A DNA stretch of 64,000 bases from Ophiobolus disseminans (lineage: Eukaryota > Ascomycota > Dothideomycetes > Pleosporales > Phaeosphaeriaceae). Positions 32,513 through 42,899 of the stretch are shown piece by piece; positions within the stretch are counted from its first letter, which is position 1, and every line of letters starts with the position of its first letter. Both the position numbers and the translations under genes were made by a program. A model generated the notes under the pieces. It was not told the DNA's origin and searched no databases. It was given only the letters and a program-made list of their open reading frames with translations. The stretch covers positions 870,154-934,153 of the forward strand of contig MU006227.1 in the NCBI GenBank assembly GCA_010093685.1. Direction: 5' to 3'.

Positions 32513-33653
32513 GATGGGCAGACAGATGTTTGTAATTGATGTCGCAGTCTGATAGTGGTACTTCTCAACCGGGCTGACGGTAGATTTTGTACACCACGTC
32601 GGTGTTTGAACCTCCTATCGACTTTCTATCCCGAGTGTTCGGGTGGCTCGCTTGTTCAATGATAAGCTACATTTAGTGTATTACGCCGAAGTCATATAGA
32701 TGATGGATGCTCTTAGGTGGGTTTCACACCATATTGCTTCCGTGCGTATGCCTGTACTCGTGGACAACGCCTTGTGTGCGTGCCTGGTGATCGTCGTGGG
32801 CACGATAAATTCATCATTTCAGGAAAGACGTCGTCTTGGCTGTCTGAACGTGACACTGGTGATGGTCGGAGGAATTCTTCATTGGAGGAACAACGACAAT
32901 GCTCTATCCCTGCAATGTCCTTTCCGTGGTATTTCAGGCTAAGTCTGGGGTACAGTAGCCCCGGAAGAAAATTCGCGGGGTGGAGGACTCAGTCGTGAGC
33001 ATGATTAATGTAAACATGTGGATGGAACGCGGAGAGACTGCAGCTGTGAAGTGTGATCATCAACCAAAATCAATAAATTAGTTTCCATGCATCAAGGCAG
33101 AGGAATGGACATTGACAACAATGAACGTAGCACCGAGCTTGTAAATTAAAGAGCCATGGTAAACAAGGCTGGCTTAAGAGCGGAGAACCTACCCAGGTAG
33201 TGAACTAGCGCGGGTGGCATATGAAGGACGATCAGGGACCTCCATTTCCGCTCGAGCCTCGCCACGCGATGCCAAGTTGGGCTAACGTCGGCAAGCACGT
33301 TCGCCTTATGACGGCAGCTAATTGCCATGGGTGTTTAGCCTACCTCATCGCCAACGACAGTGTGGCCTGACAGCTGTAGCCAACTTTGCGACCTACACGC
33401 GCACTCGTGGGGCGCAGTTGTGCATGAAGAAAATGTTGATGTTGGTGAGAGGAGGACGATTTGAACCGTAGGCGTCGCATGTCTTATCGATAGCCTAGTA
33501 CAGGCACTAGAGCCAGACGACACCACACTCAATTCACTCGAGTTGCGAGCTGCGGGATCTTCGCAATCGTCATCCTCCAAAGAACCTCAGGAACTCATCA
33601 TCTCCCAAGGTCTCAGCATATCGAAAGCTGCCTTTGTTTCGTAGACGCTCACC
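32513..33653. other. Intergenic region, no gene seen
   Basis: 1.14 kb between the divergent pectate lyase and MYND protein genes. No TATA box at the right place for the lyase and no gene-like frame is found. Confidence 0.45.
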
Positions 33654-34592
33654 ATGTCGGCCGATTTCATGAACATGCTTCAGAACATGGCGCCACGTTC
33701 AAATCGGTACGCGACTGACTTTCGTGCGAAGCCCACGCTCTGACAATGTACCATTAGCTCCCTCCAGGATCTTACCGACTCAAACGATAAACTTTCTGGG
33801 ATGGACGCGATGGAATTGCGCGGCTTCGCATCGCAGTCGCCCATGGTCCCTTCCCGAGATCTTACCGACGAACTCGGCCGGAGCCTCATGTCTACCTTGC
33901 AAGGGAGAAGCAACGCGCTCAAAGAATACGTGGAGAATTTTGACGGGGACCGCGCAGCCCTGGTCCAAGAGCTATACAAGAAGCGCTGGGGCCCAACACG
34001 CATTCCTCTCTATAATGTTATCTTAACGTTCCTGCACCTCATGGCCGACAACAAAGACTTCATCCTCGAGACGACACGCTACTTGGCGCAAGAACTAAGT
34101 GTGCCTGTAGATGGGACGGACGTGACGGGTGGTTCGGCGCTTTATTGGGCTATATCCACAAAACCCTTCGCGCAGGCCGAATTTGCGCAGATGCTCTTCG
34201 ACGCAGGAGGTAGTGTAAACCAGAAGAATCGTTTCAGTGCCACGACTGCGTCGGAAATTGCCCAGGTAGATTTCACAACGGATACGAAGAAAAATGTGCA
34301 GATGATGGAGTGGTACGTGGAGCACGGCGGGGATGTCGAAGGCAAGGACAGCGATGGCATGAACGTGAAGATGCTGGTTGAGATGATGCGTAAGCGTGTG
34401 CCGGGTATGGAGCAGGTTGTCAAGAAGGGCAAGGGACCGAGGAAGGAGGGCGAATGTGCGAATTGTGGGAGGAAACCCAGTGAGAAGGTGTTCTCGGCGT
34501 GTGCGAGGTGTAGGGGTGTGAGGTACTGCTCTCAGGAGTGCCAAAAGGTGGATTGGAAAAGCCATAAGAAGAGCTGTAAGGCTGCTGCATGA
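33654..34592 (+). CDS. MYND-type zinc finger protein with an ankyrin-like region
   Basis: Two exons (33654-33706 and 33758-34592, intron 51 nt), 295 residues. Residues about 140-230 contain ankyrin-like helical pairs ('GGSALYWAISTKPFAQAEFAQMLFDAGGSVNQKNRFSATTASEIA', 'MMEWYVEHGGDVEGKDSDGMN'). The C-terminus is a full MYND finger: 'CANCGRKPSEKVFSACARCRGVRYCSQECQKVDWKSHKKSC', with all seven Cys and one His spaced as in the family. Known: MYND domains bind proline-rich peptides in other proteins, and ankyrin-MYND proteins are common in fungi. Partner and pathway unknown. The next gene on the same strand, 120 bases on, is a HET protein. Confidence 0.9.
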
Positions 34593-34712
34593 TTGAAGGA
34601 GTGCAATCGTCACCCGTCCATTTCTTGAATCATGCAGGTGCACAGCATCCCAGCTCGATGTACCATTGTGTTGTTTTATGATAGAGGTGGAGTTCAGCAT
34701 GATTCACACAAT

Positions 34713-36121
34713 ATGGGAGTATCAATGTTTACTAGGCGCAGGGAAGGTGCCACCCTCGTAAGTACTCGATCGCAAGCGCGGGCGCAGAACCCGATCGCCT
34801 TTCCCGAACGTACAAGGTGCACTTCGATCCAGACCGCACTTTCGGCGAGATACACAAAGACAGCAAGGCTCTACATGACAGCATCGAAGAAATCCTCGAC
34901 CTTGCTCTCGTCAAGGCTCCGGACGACGAGCCGCTCAATTTGCGCTTCGTCACGCCTCGCGATCACTCGGAGAAGTGGCATCTCAACAACGCCTGTACGG
35001 ACTACGAGCTCACTCCGGCTGGTCATCAATCCATTTACATCGCAGTGTCTTATTGTTGGAGCCACTCGCAGTCGACGGATGGCTTACCTCAAATACCAGA
35101 GTATCGCATTTTTGATGCCGTGGACGAGACATCGCCGCCTCAACCGGTCAGATGTCCGATACTGGTCTTCCATCGCGCCTTTGCCTTTGCGCGTAATCAT
35201 GGAATTCGTCACGTTTGGATTGATCAGGAATGTATCAACCAGGACGATGCGGCGGACATCGAGAAGCATTTTGGGATGATGCATCGGTTGTACAATGAGA
35301 GCCACTTCACAATAGCGATACTGTCAAAGACCTTACGCACTATTGAACCGCTACTAGCCTTGGCTAATCTATTTTCTGACAAACCTAAGTGGCTTTCGGT
35401 ACCACTCTACGGCTTAGACGAGGCAACTGACGCGCTCAAGTTCGTCGCTTCGGATACATGGTTCACTCGGATGTGGACCATGCACGAACAGTTCTGTACA
35501 CATGTTGAAGGTCTGCGACTTCTAGTTGCTGTTCAGCCGGGACTGAGCATCCCTAAGTACGTTGCGACATCTGTTATTGGGGAAAATCTCTGCCTCCACC
35601 CACACGACCTGCACCCGAGAGGTTTTTTGCGTGTGCAAGCCAGGCATCGTGAGACTCAAGAGAGGTGGGAGCGGTACTTCACGCACATGAAACAAGCCAT
35701 GAATCTTCAAGAACTCCCGACCATCAAGTTTAAACGCACTATATTCTGGAACACATTGCTCTCCACACAAGACTTTGAAAATTCAGTAGTGGCTGGTCGA
35801 CTTTTGATCATTGAAAACATATATAAGTGTCCCTGGCGACTATCTTCGACACGTCTAGACAATGAGACATATGGCTATAGTACAAGTGTGCTAGCGTTAA
35901 TCATGGCGAACCGATACCAGGACCGACAAGACCGGTGCGACAAGATTAAGGACATGTTGTTGAAGCTGACATTGACCGGGACCCTCAAGGACGATGATAC
36001 TGTACGGTTGCTTTTCGGGCTCGATGAACTCAGGAACCTTCGAGACGCACAGATACGTGAGAAGATGCGGCAACTAGAACTCGAATGGAGCACGAGCAGT
36101 CCATCGAAAAAGGGCACCTGA
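34713..36121 (+). CDS. HET-domain protein, shorter type
   Basis: Two exons (34713-34757 and 34817-36121; 59-nt intron GTAAGT...ACAAG), 449 residues; another in-frame ATG at 34632 is possible. The HET blocks are 'YIAVSYCWSHSQ' and 'AFAFARNHGIRHVWIDQECINQDDAADIEKHFGMMHRLYNESHFTIAIL', followed by 'TWFTRMWTMHEQF'. Without the intron there is no ATG in the second-exon frame. The C-terminal half is helical with a charged end ('QIREKMRQLELEW') and no known domain. Known: HET proteins signal after non-self contact. It has no N-terminal Cys-rich part, unlike the HET gene at 12.3 kb, and the two are not close copies. Confidence 0.85.
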
Positions 36122-37487
36122 GCGGCGTTCGAATATATCACATCGCACAATACGAAGCACTCTGGTAGCCATGCTACCCGAATCAGTGGCACCCTCCAAC
36201 GCCACGACGCGACATAAACTCTACTTCAAGGCATCCCACTGTTTGGGAAAGAGACGGTTGACACCATCCAAGAATAAAACCTGGAAGAGGATAACCATAA
36301 GGCCCTTTCTAGCACTACGCACCCACACATCCTAGGCATACTAGGCAACTACTAAAAGCAAGATCAGGCGCATGACGATACCGGAAAATCCACTTCGAAA
36401 TACGGTCTCGGACTTCTTATTCACTCTCATGCGCCCAAGCTAAGTACAACAATGAGTGACAATGAGTGACCTCATCATCAATCACATCAACCGAGCCACA
36501 ACCCCTCGCACGCTTTCTCTTCCGCCGTCGCCACCAAAACCTCAAAAACACAGTCCGCCCTACAAGTACAGCGACACTCTCTTTAATACGCACAACATCA
36601 CCCCAAGTCCCAATCCTCCTCGTCACCACGATCTGCGAATAAGCGAATCGGCAACACATCGTTCCTCCGCAGTACCTACAACACCACCAGTCTCAAGCCC
36701 CCTTGCCAGTACTACTCGCAACTACACGCATCGGCACGCGCTCAGACGCTGATTTCGACGTCCAATGTATGCGCTACATATTGAGGTAAGACGTCGGCCA
36801 CGGAGGATACCGGCAGCGATAGAACATGTATCAATCAAGAGACGGCGCTGGGGTAGTAAAACAGCACGGTTTGCAGGCTACGAGAGTGTAATAAGCTACA
36901 ATACGAGAGGGTGTGAGGCGAATGCGTTGGAAGTGCATTGTGCAGAGTCCGGGTATGCCGACTTTGTAGGCGCGGTAGGGAGACAGACCGAGGAAGAGAA
37001 GGTGAGCATGATGTTTGAGGAGGATTTGATGCACCAAGTTCTAGTAGGATGTATGTCGCTTTCACGGCTCATACGCGGAAAAGCGTTGCGTCTGCGTTGT
37101 ACTGTAGGAAGATGATCGCTCGTGGCATACAGTCACCATCATTTGTCGAACATCAAACCACAAGCAGAGGAGATGAACGTTGTAGTTTAGACCAAGTAGG
37201 CTTTTCATTCCGCAAGAGAGCCCGGCTCAAGGGCGGCAAGAGACATTACAAAAACGGCGCTACAAGTATACAACGCTAGTTAACAAGGAGATTCGAAAAA
37301 GGTGTCGGAGTAGCAATAGTGCACTGGTATCCAAGTAAGGTATCAAGTGCCCGCATGGGGGCGTAACAGGTGAAGTCGTAAATCATGGTGATCGTGAAGG
37401 TAGATGGTGACGCAAGGAGAGGTTGGGTGAGGATTGGGGGATGGGGCCATCCAGCGTATGTACAAGGACGACTGTGCAGCACGCGTA
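36122..37487. other. Convergent intergenic region, no gene seen
   Basis: 1.37 kb between the 3' ends of the HET and tandem-PH genes. Overlapping short frames on both strands give no recognisable product. Confidence 0.45.
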
Positions 37488-38780
37488 TCAGGTGATGGCG
37501 AGGGGTTGTTGAATTGGGGTTGGGGTTGGTGGTTGTATTTGTGGCGATCCGATCAACTTGACTGGTGTTTGCGAGATGGCGCTCGGCCCTGAGTGCAGCA
37601 CGCGCTTCTGCTCAGCTTCCTTGCGCTTGATCAGCAGGCTCTTGAACGCGCCAAGCCATTTCGCCAGTGAGTTCTCGTCCGGTGCGCAGAACCTGAAGTT
37701 CTTCTCGTCGGTGATGACCTGCATGCAGTATAATTTGCTCCTCGACACTGAGTCGATGTCGACAGCATCGATAATGCTCGCGAAAGGTATGATGTGTGTC
37801 GCAGAGTATTCTTCGTCTGTCTTGTAGAAGGTAAGGCCCTTTGGCCGCAACACGATCCAGAGCCTCCTCCACTGCCGCACGCCACCTTTCGACTTGAGGA
37901 GATATAGCCATCCGTGGTATACGACGCGCTCGTCATCGGGTGTCGCACCAATGTTGCTCTGCTGGCTGAAGTTGCGTTTCGGCTGTGGATTCCTCTTTGG
38001 TAGAGACGCTGTCGAGGCCTGGAATGCGCCAGTATCGGAAAAGTCGCAGTCCGAGACAGAGCTGCGCTCGTTGCCAGAGTAGTTCAGGGCCTGCGAGGGT
38101 CGTCTCGCGCTGTGCATGGGCTCGGGCACCGCGGAGCTCGTAGGCCTGATGTCGTCGGACGAGCTGGAGGCGTTGTTGGGGCTGATGACGGCCCTCTTGG
38201 CGCGGTCGAAGCCAGTAAACGTCTTCTTGCCCGTCGGGCTCATGAGGGTCAACTCGCCCTCGTCCTCGTCGATGCGGGCCTCTGCGCGTATGAGGTCGAC
38301 CCAGTGCTGGGCCTCCTTCTCGGTGGATGCGCCGAGGTGGTAGTTGCGGGCGGGCGAGAAGATGCCGAAGACGTGGTCCATCTTCTTCTTCGAGTCTCGC
38401 TGGCGCGCCACGGCGGTGATCTCGGCAAGGTTGATTTGGTGGCGCAGCTTCGTCTCGTCCTTGTCTCTGTATATGGAGAGGCAATTGGGGCGCAGGACGA
38501 GGTAGTTGGGCTTCCACGACTGCGGCTGTCAGTAGATGTGGAGTAGCAGGCGCGCATTACTCACCCGCGTCTTGCGCGTGCGCTTGACCACGTCGCCGGC
38601 CTTGATGATGCGGTCGAACTCGAAGCAGCCGTCCTGGTTGACGGGCGACAGGACGCCCACGGCCTTGACGCTGCCGAAGCGAGGCTGCGAGGGCGTCTCC
38701 AGAGTCATGCCAGCAGTGCGAATAGAGATTGGCGCCGATCGAACAGGTGTGTGGAGGGCGCCGTCCGCCATGGTGGCCAT
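37488..38780 (-). CDS. Protein with two pleckstrin-homology (PH) domains
   Basis: Two exons: 38780 to a GTGAGT donor near 38564, then from a CCGCAG acceptor to 37488; about 410 residues. First PH domain: 'FEFDRIIKAGDVVKRTRKTR' joined to 'SWKPNYLVLRPNCLSIYRDKDETKLRHQINLAEITAVA' and ending 'HLGASTEKEAQHWVDLIRAEA'. Then a Ser-rich linker of about 100 residues. Second PH domain: 'YHGWLYLLKSKGGVRQWRRLWIVLRPKGLTFYKTDEEYSATHIIPFASIIDAVDID', ending 'LAKWLGAFKSLLIKRKEAE'. The tail is Pro/Gln-rich. Known: PH domains bind phosphoinositides or proteins at membranes. This is likely a membrane-recruited adaptor. The gene is divergent from EFL1 with a shared 632-base region. Confidence 0.9.
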
Positions 38781-39412
38781 GTTCGCGGTCGGGTGTTACA
38801 TGAACTGTAGTGGGCGGCGGGCGTGGTGTTTAGGGGCAGGCACAGGCGGGTCGATGGTCGGCAAATATGGTTGCGTTGGTATATTACGTGGGTGTGTTAT
38901 GGGAGATCGACAGCGACGCGGCAGGAGCGACAGGGGAAGGAAGAATGCATGGGCCTCGCCCGAGGAGGCGCGACTACATATACATGCCGAGATGTGGTAG
39001 TATGTGGTAGTATGTGGTAGGAGCAGCTGGTGAGTGGTGAGTGCAAAAATAGGCACGCGCTCAACAGAGATTAGACTCCAGGGCTGAAGACGATGGTCGA
39101 CTTTGGCTTCGCTAGGCCGTGGCATGATTCAGTTGTGGACGCGCGGGAGCTAATTTACTGACGTCGAGCGTTCTCGACGTTGGCGGGGTCTGGGTCTGGG
39201 TCTGCGCTTGTCTGACGGTTTCACACATTTTCTTCCGCAACCACTCGACGCCGTTGCACAACACCCAACTGTCGCACGCACGAGTCATCCTCTCGTACAC
39301 GTCCAAGTCGGCCCTCCTTTCATCACCGCTGAAACGCGACCCCGACGACTCACCGCGTTGCATCCCACTACCACGCACCTGCACCACCGTCGCGCCTGCC
39401 TCAGTCGCCAAC
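38781..39412. other. Divergent promoter region between the PH-domain gene and EFL1
   Basis: 632 bases holding three near-perfect copies of a 10-bp unit (38991-39020) and presumed promoters for both genes. No gene is seen; an upstream ATG-rich frame that joins the EFL1 frame from 39254 lies in the leader. Confidence 0.5.
38991..39020 (+). repeat. Three tandem copies of a 10-bp unit (TATGTGGTAG)
   Basis: The second and third copies are identical and the first differs by one base (GATGTGGTAG). Like the triple 10-mer before HEM3, it lies between two divergent housekeeping-type genes. Confidence 0.9.
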
Positions 39413-42400
39413 ATGCCCGTGGTCCCGCCCGAGAAGCTGATACAGCTGCAGCAGGGCGCTGACAATGTCCGCAACATCTGCATCATGGCCCACGTCGACC
39501 ACGGCAAAACATCCCTCACAGACGCCCTCATCGCCACCAACGGCATCATATCGCCCAAGCTCGCCGGCAAGATCCGCTACCTAGACTCGCGGCCCGACGA
39601 GCAGCTGCGGGGCATCACCATGGAGTCGTCGGCCATCTCCCTATACTTTTCGCTGCTGCGGCGGTCCGCGCCCGATGCACAGCCAGAGCAGAAGGAGTTC
39701 CTCATAAACCTCATAGACTCGCCCGGACACATAGACTTCAGCTACGAGGTCTCGACAGCATCGCGTCTCTGTGATGGCGCCGTCGTTCTCGTAGACGCCG
39801 TAGAAGGCGTGTGCAGTCAGACAGTCACGGTGCTGCGGCAGACGTGGATCGAGAAGCTGAAGCCCCTGCTCGTCATCAACAAGATGGACAGGCTAATCAC
39901 AGAGCTCAAGATGAGTCCAGGTGAGGCACATACACACTTGAGTAAACTAGTCGAACAGGTAAATGCCGTCATGGGCAGCTTCTACCAGGGCGAGCGCATG
40001 GAAGACGACCTGCGCTGGCGAGAGAAGATGGAGGAGCGCCTGAACGCAGCAGCTGAAAAGACTGACACCAGATCATCATCCATACTTGACACCGGCGACG
40101 GCATAGACACCACCAGCACGCCCGCCGAGTACGAGGAGAAGGACGACGAGGACATCTACTTTGCACCCGAGAAGAACAACGTCATTTTTGGCAGCGCCAT
40201 CGACGGCTGGGCCTTCACAGTGAGGCAGTTCGCGGGCCTCTATGAGCGCAAGCTGGGCATCAAGCGTTCTGTCCTCGAAAAGGTACTGTGGGGCGACTTC
40301 TACCTCGACCCCAAGACGAAGCGAGTGCTCTCGTCGAAACATCTCAAAGGCAGGCACCTCAAGCCCATGTTCGTTCAGCTGGTATTAGAGAACATATGGG
40401 CCATATACGAGGCCACCACCGGAGGTAACAACGGGAAGGGGTGCGTGGATTTCCTTTCCTTCGTGACTACTGTTTGCTTGCATTGTACATACTTTATCAA
40501 TATACTCATACATTCCACACAGAGATTCCACCATGGTCGAGAAGATCACAAAGTCCTTGAACCTCAACCTCCCATCACATGTCCTGCGTTCTCGAGACCC
40601 ACGAGCGGTCTTGACCGCACTCTTTGCAGCCTGGCTACCCCTGTCCACCGCCTTGCTGGTGTCTGTCACAGAGTACCTGCCTGGTCCTGCCAAAGCGCAA
40701 GCAGAGAGAATGCCCGAGATCATCGATACCTCTCCTGGCGCAGACTATGTCGCCCCGGAGGTTCGTGATGCGATGACCAACTTCAAGACGGCCAAGAACG
40801 CGCCCGTCGTTGCGTACGTCAGCAAAATGATATCTGTGCCCGAAAGCGAAATGCCGCACAACAAGCGAAGGGGTGGGGCGCTCACAGCCGAGGAAGCGAG
40901 AGAGATGGGACGAAAGAAGCGGGCGGAAATTGCTCGACAAGCTGCTGCCGGTGGTGAGCCTGATGTTGGAGGCGTCACTGAGGCTCTCAGCTCTGCTGCC
41001 ATCGGCGAGACCGAGACGCCAGAGGAAGTGACACAAGAGGCGCCGGAAGACGTGGAGCATCTGATCGGATTTGCTCGCATCTTCTCAGGGACGCTGAACG
41101 TTGGCGACGAGGTCTATGTTCTAGGCCCAAAGTTTACGCCTGCAAATCCCCACGCATCACCAGAGCCTCACAAAGTCAAGATCACTGCGCTTTACCTTAT
41201 GATGGGGCGTGGTCTGGATCCTCTGACATCAGTACCAGCTGGCGTGGTCTTCGGCATTGGGGGCCTTGAAGGGCACGTCCTCAAGTCAGGCACTCTCTGC
41301 TCGCAGCTACCAGGCTCCCTGAATCTCGCGGGGGTGCAGATGGGAACCCAGCCTATTGTGCGAGTCGCCATCGAGCCGGAGAATCCTTACGATCTCGACA
41401 AGATGATCAAAGGCATGAAGCTGCTTGTACAGAGCGACCCTTGCGCCGAGTATGAACAGCTACCGAGCGGAGAGCATGTCATTCTGACAGCCGGCGAACT
41501 GCATCTTGAGCGGTGTTTGAAGGATCTGCGTGAGCGCTTTGCCAAGTGCGAGGTCCAAGCAGGTGAACCCATTGTACCATACCGCGAATCAATCGTCTCG
41601 GCAGCTGAGATGAACCCGCCAAAGGACCCGAACCTGCCTCGAGGTACCGTGATTGGTGAGACAGCCGGCAAGCATGTCTCAGTACGTCTTCGAGTGCGGC
41701 CGCTCCCATCAAGTGTCACAGATTTCCTAGGCAAGAACGCAGGCGCCATCAAGAGGCTGTACGCAGAGAGAAGAGCAGAAGAGGAGGGCCGAACTGACGA
41801 AAACTTACATCCCGAGATCACTTCAACTGAACACGACGGTATGCAGGAGGCAGAGCAGCGCGAAATGGGTCACACACTTAGCCTGGTCGACTTCAAGAAA
41901 CAGTTACAAGCAGCGTTTGCTGAAGCCAAGGGCCAGAAAGAAATCTGGACTGATGTCATTGAGAAGATCACAGCCTTCGGTCCGCGACGGATAGGACCAA
42001 ACATCCTGGTCGATGCAACGAAAGCAGGCATATGCGGAAAAGTGTAAGTCAATTTCTTGAGAACGAGTAGATTTACCACTAACACCTTCCTAGCCTCCGC
42101 GAATCCGACTCCCCCGACCCCGAAGCTCCCACCCCCTCCGACCGCACCGTCTCAGCGCACACCTTCGCCTCAACAATAACCTACGCCTTCCAACTCGCCA
42201 CCGCCCAAGGCCCCTGCTGCGCCGAACCCGTGCAAGGCATCGCCGTCTTCCTCGAAGACGTCTCCATCACCATGCCCTCAGAAGTCGAAGCCGCATCCGA
42301 CCGCGCCCGCCTCACCGGCGAAGTCATCAAAGCCGTGCGCAGCTCCATCCACCAAGGCTTCCTCGACTGGTCTCCCCGCATGCTGCTCGCCATGTACTCA

Positions 42401-42817
42401 TGCGAAATCCAAGCCTCGACCGACGTCCTCGGGCGCGTTTACGCGGTTCTAACACGCCGCCGCGGCACCATCCTCAGCGAAACCCTATCCTCCACATCCT
42501 CCGCCTCCACAACCGGAAACCAAACTTTCACCATTACCGCGCTCCTCCCCGTCGCCGAGTCCTTTGGCTTCAGCGACGAGATTCGCAAACGCTCATCTGG
42601 CTCCGCGTCTCCGCAGTTGCGCTTCACGGGCTTCGAGATGCTGGATGAAGACCCCTTTTGGGTCCCGTTTACGGAGGATCAGTTGGAGGATCTGGGAGAG
42701 TTGGCGGATCGCGAGAATGTCGCGAAGAGGTATGTTGATCGGGTTAGGAGGAGGAAGGGCTTGTTGGTTAAGGAGAGGAAGGTTGAGGCGGAGAAGCAGA
42801 AGACGTTGAAGAGGTAG
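39413..42817 (+). CDS. RIA1: Elongation-factor-like GTPase 1, ribosome maturation factor
   Basis: Three exons (39413-40440, 40523-42043, 42094-42817; introns 82 and 50 nt), 1090 residues, the usual length. It releases the anti-association factor Tif6/eIF6 from late 60S subunits in the cytosol together with Sdo1/SBDS, using GTP. Signatures: 'NICIMAHVDHGKTSLTDALI' (P-loop, residues 26-33), 'LDSRPDEQLRGITMESSAISL' (switch I), 'NLIDSPGHIDFSYEVS' (G3), 'VINKMDRL' (NKxD, G4). Later come the EFL1-specific insert, 'TAGELHLERCLKDLRERFA' and 'QASTDVLGRVYAVLTRRRG' (EF2-like domains III and V). ATG 39413 gives the standard short lead; an in-frame ATG-less extension upstream is unlikely. Confidence is high that this is EFL1 and not EF2. 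Confidence 0.96.
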
Positions 42818-42832
42818 GTGGGAGGAGGGGCA

Positions 42833-42844
42833 GGGGGGGGGGGG
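42833..42844 (+). repeat. Run of 12 G
   Basis: A homopolymer 15 bases after the EFL1 stop, at the edge of the gene-free region. Confidence 0.9.
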
Positions 42845-42899
42845 AGGTGGTTTGACTAGGATTTCCGTCTGATCGTTAAGGTCTTCACACGAACTTGTG

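Noticed and set aside
36456..37115. Two plus-strand frames (98 and 116 codons) in the 36-37 kb gap
   Set aside because: The composition is Pro/Thr/His-rich or basic, overlapping minus-strand frames have equal quality, and there is no family resemblance or splice support.
38112..38546. Long plus-strand frame (144 codons) opposite the PH-domain gene
   Set aside because: It is the GC-rich antisense shadow of well-supported PH-domain coding sequence.
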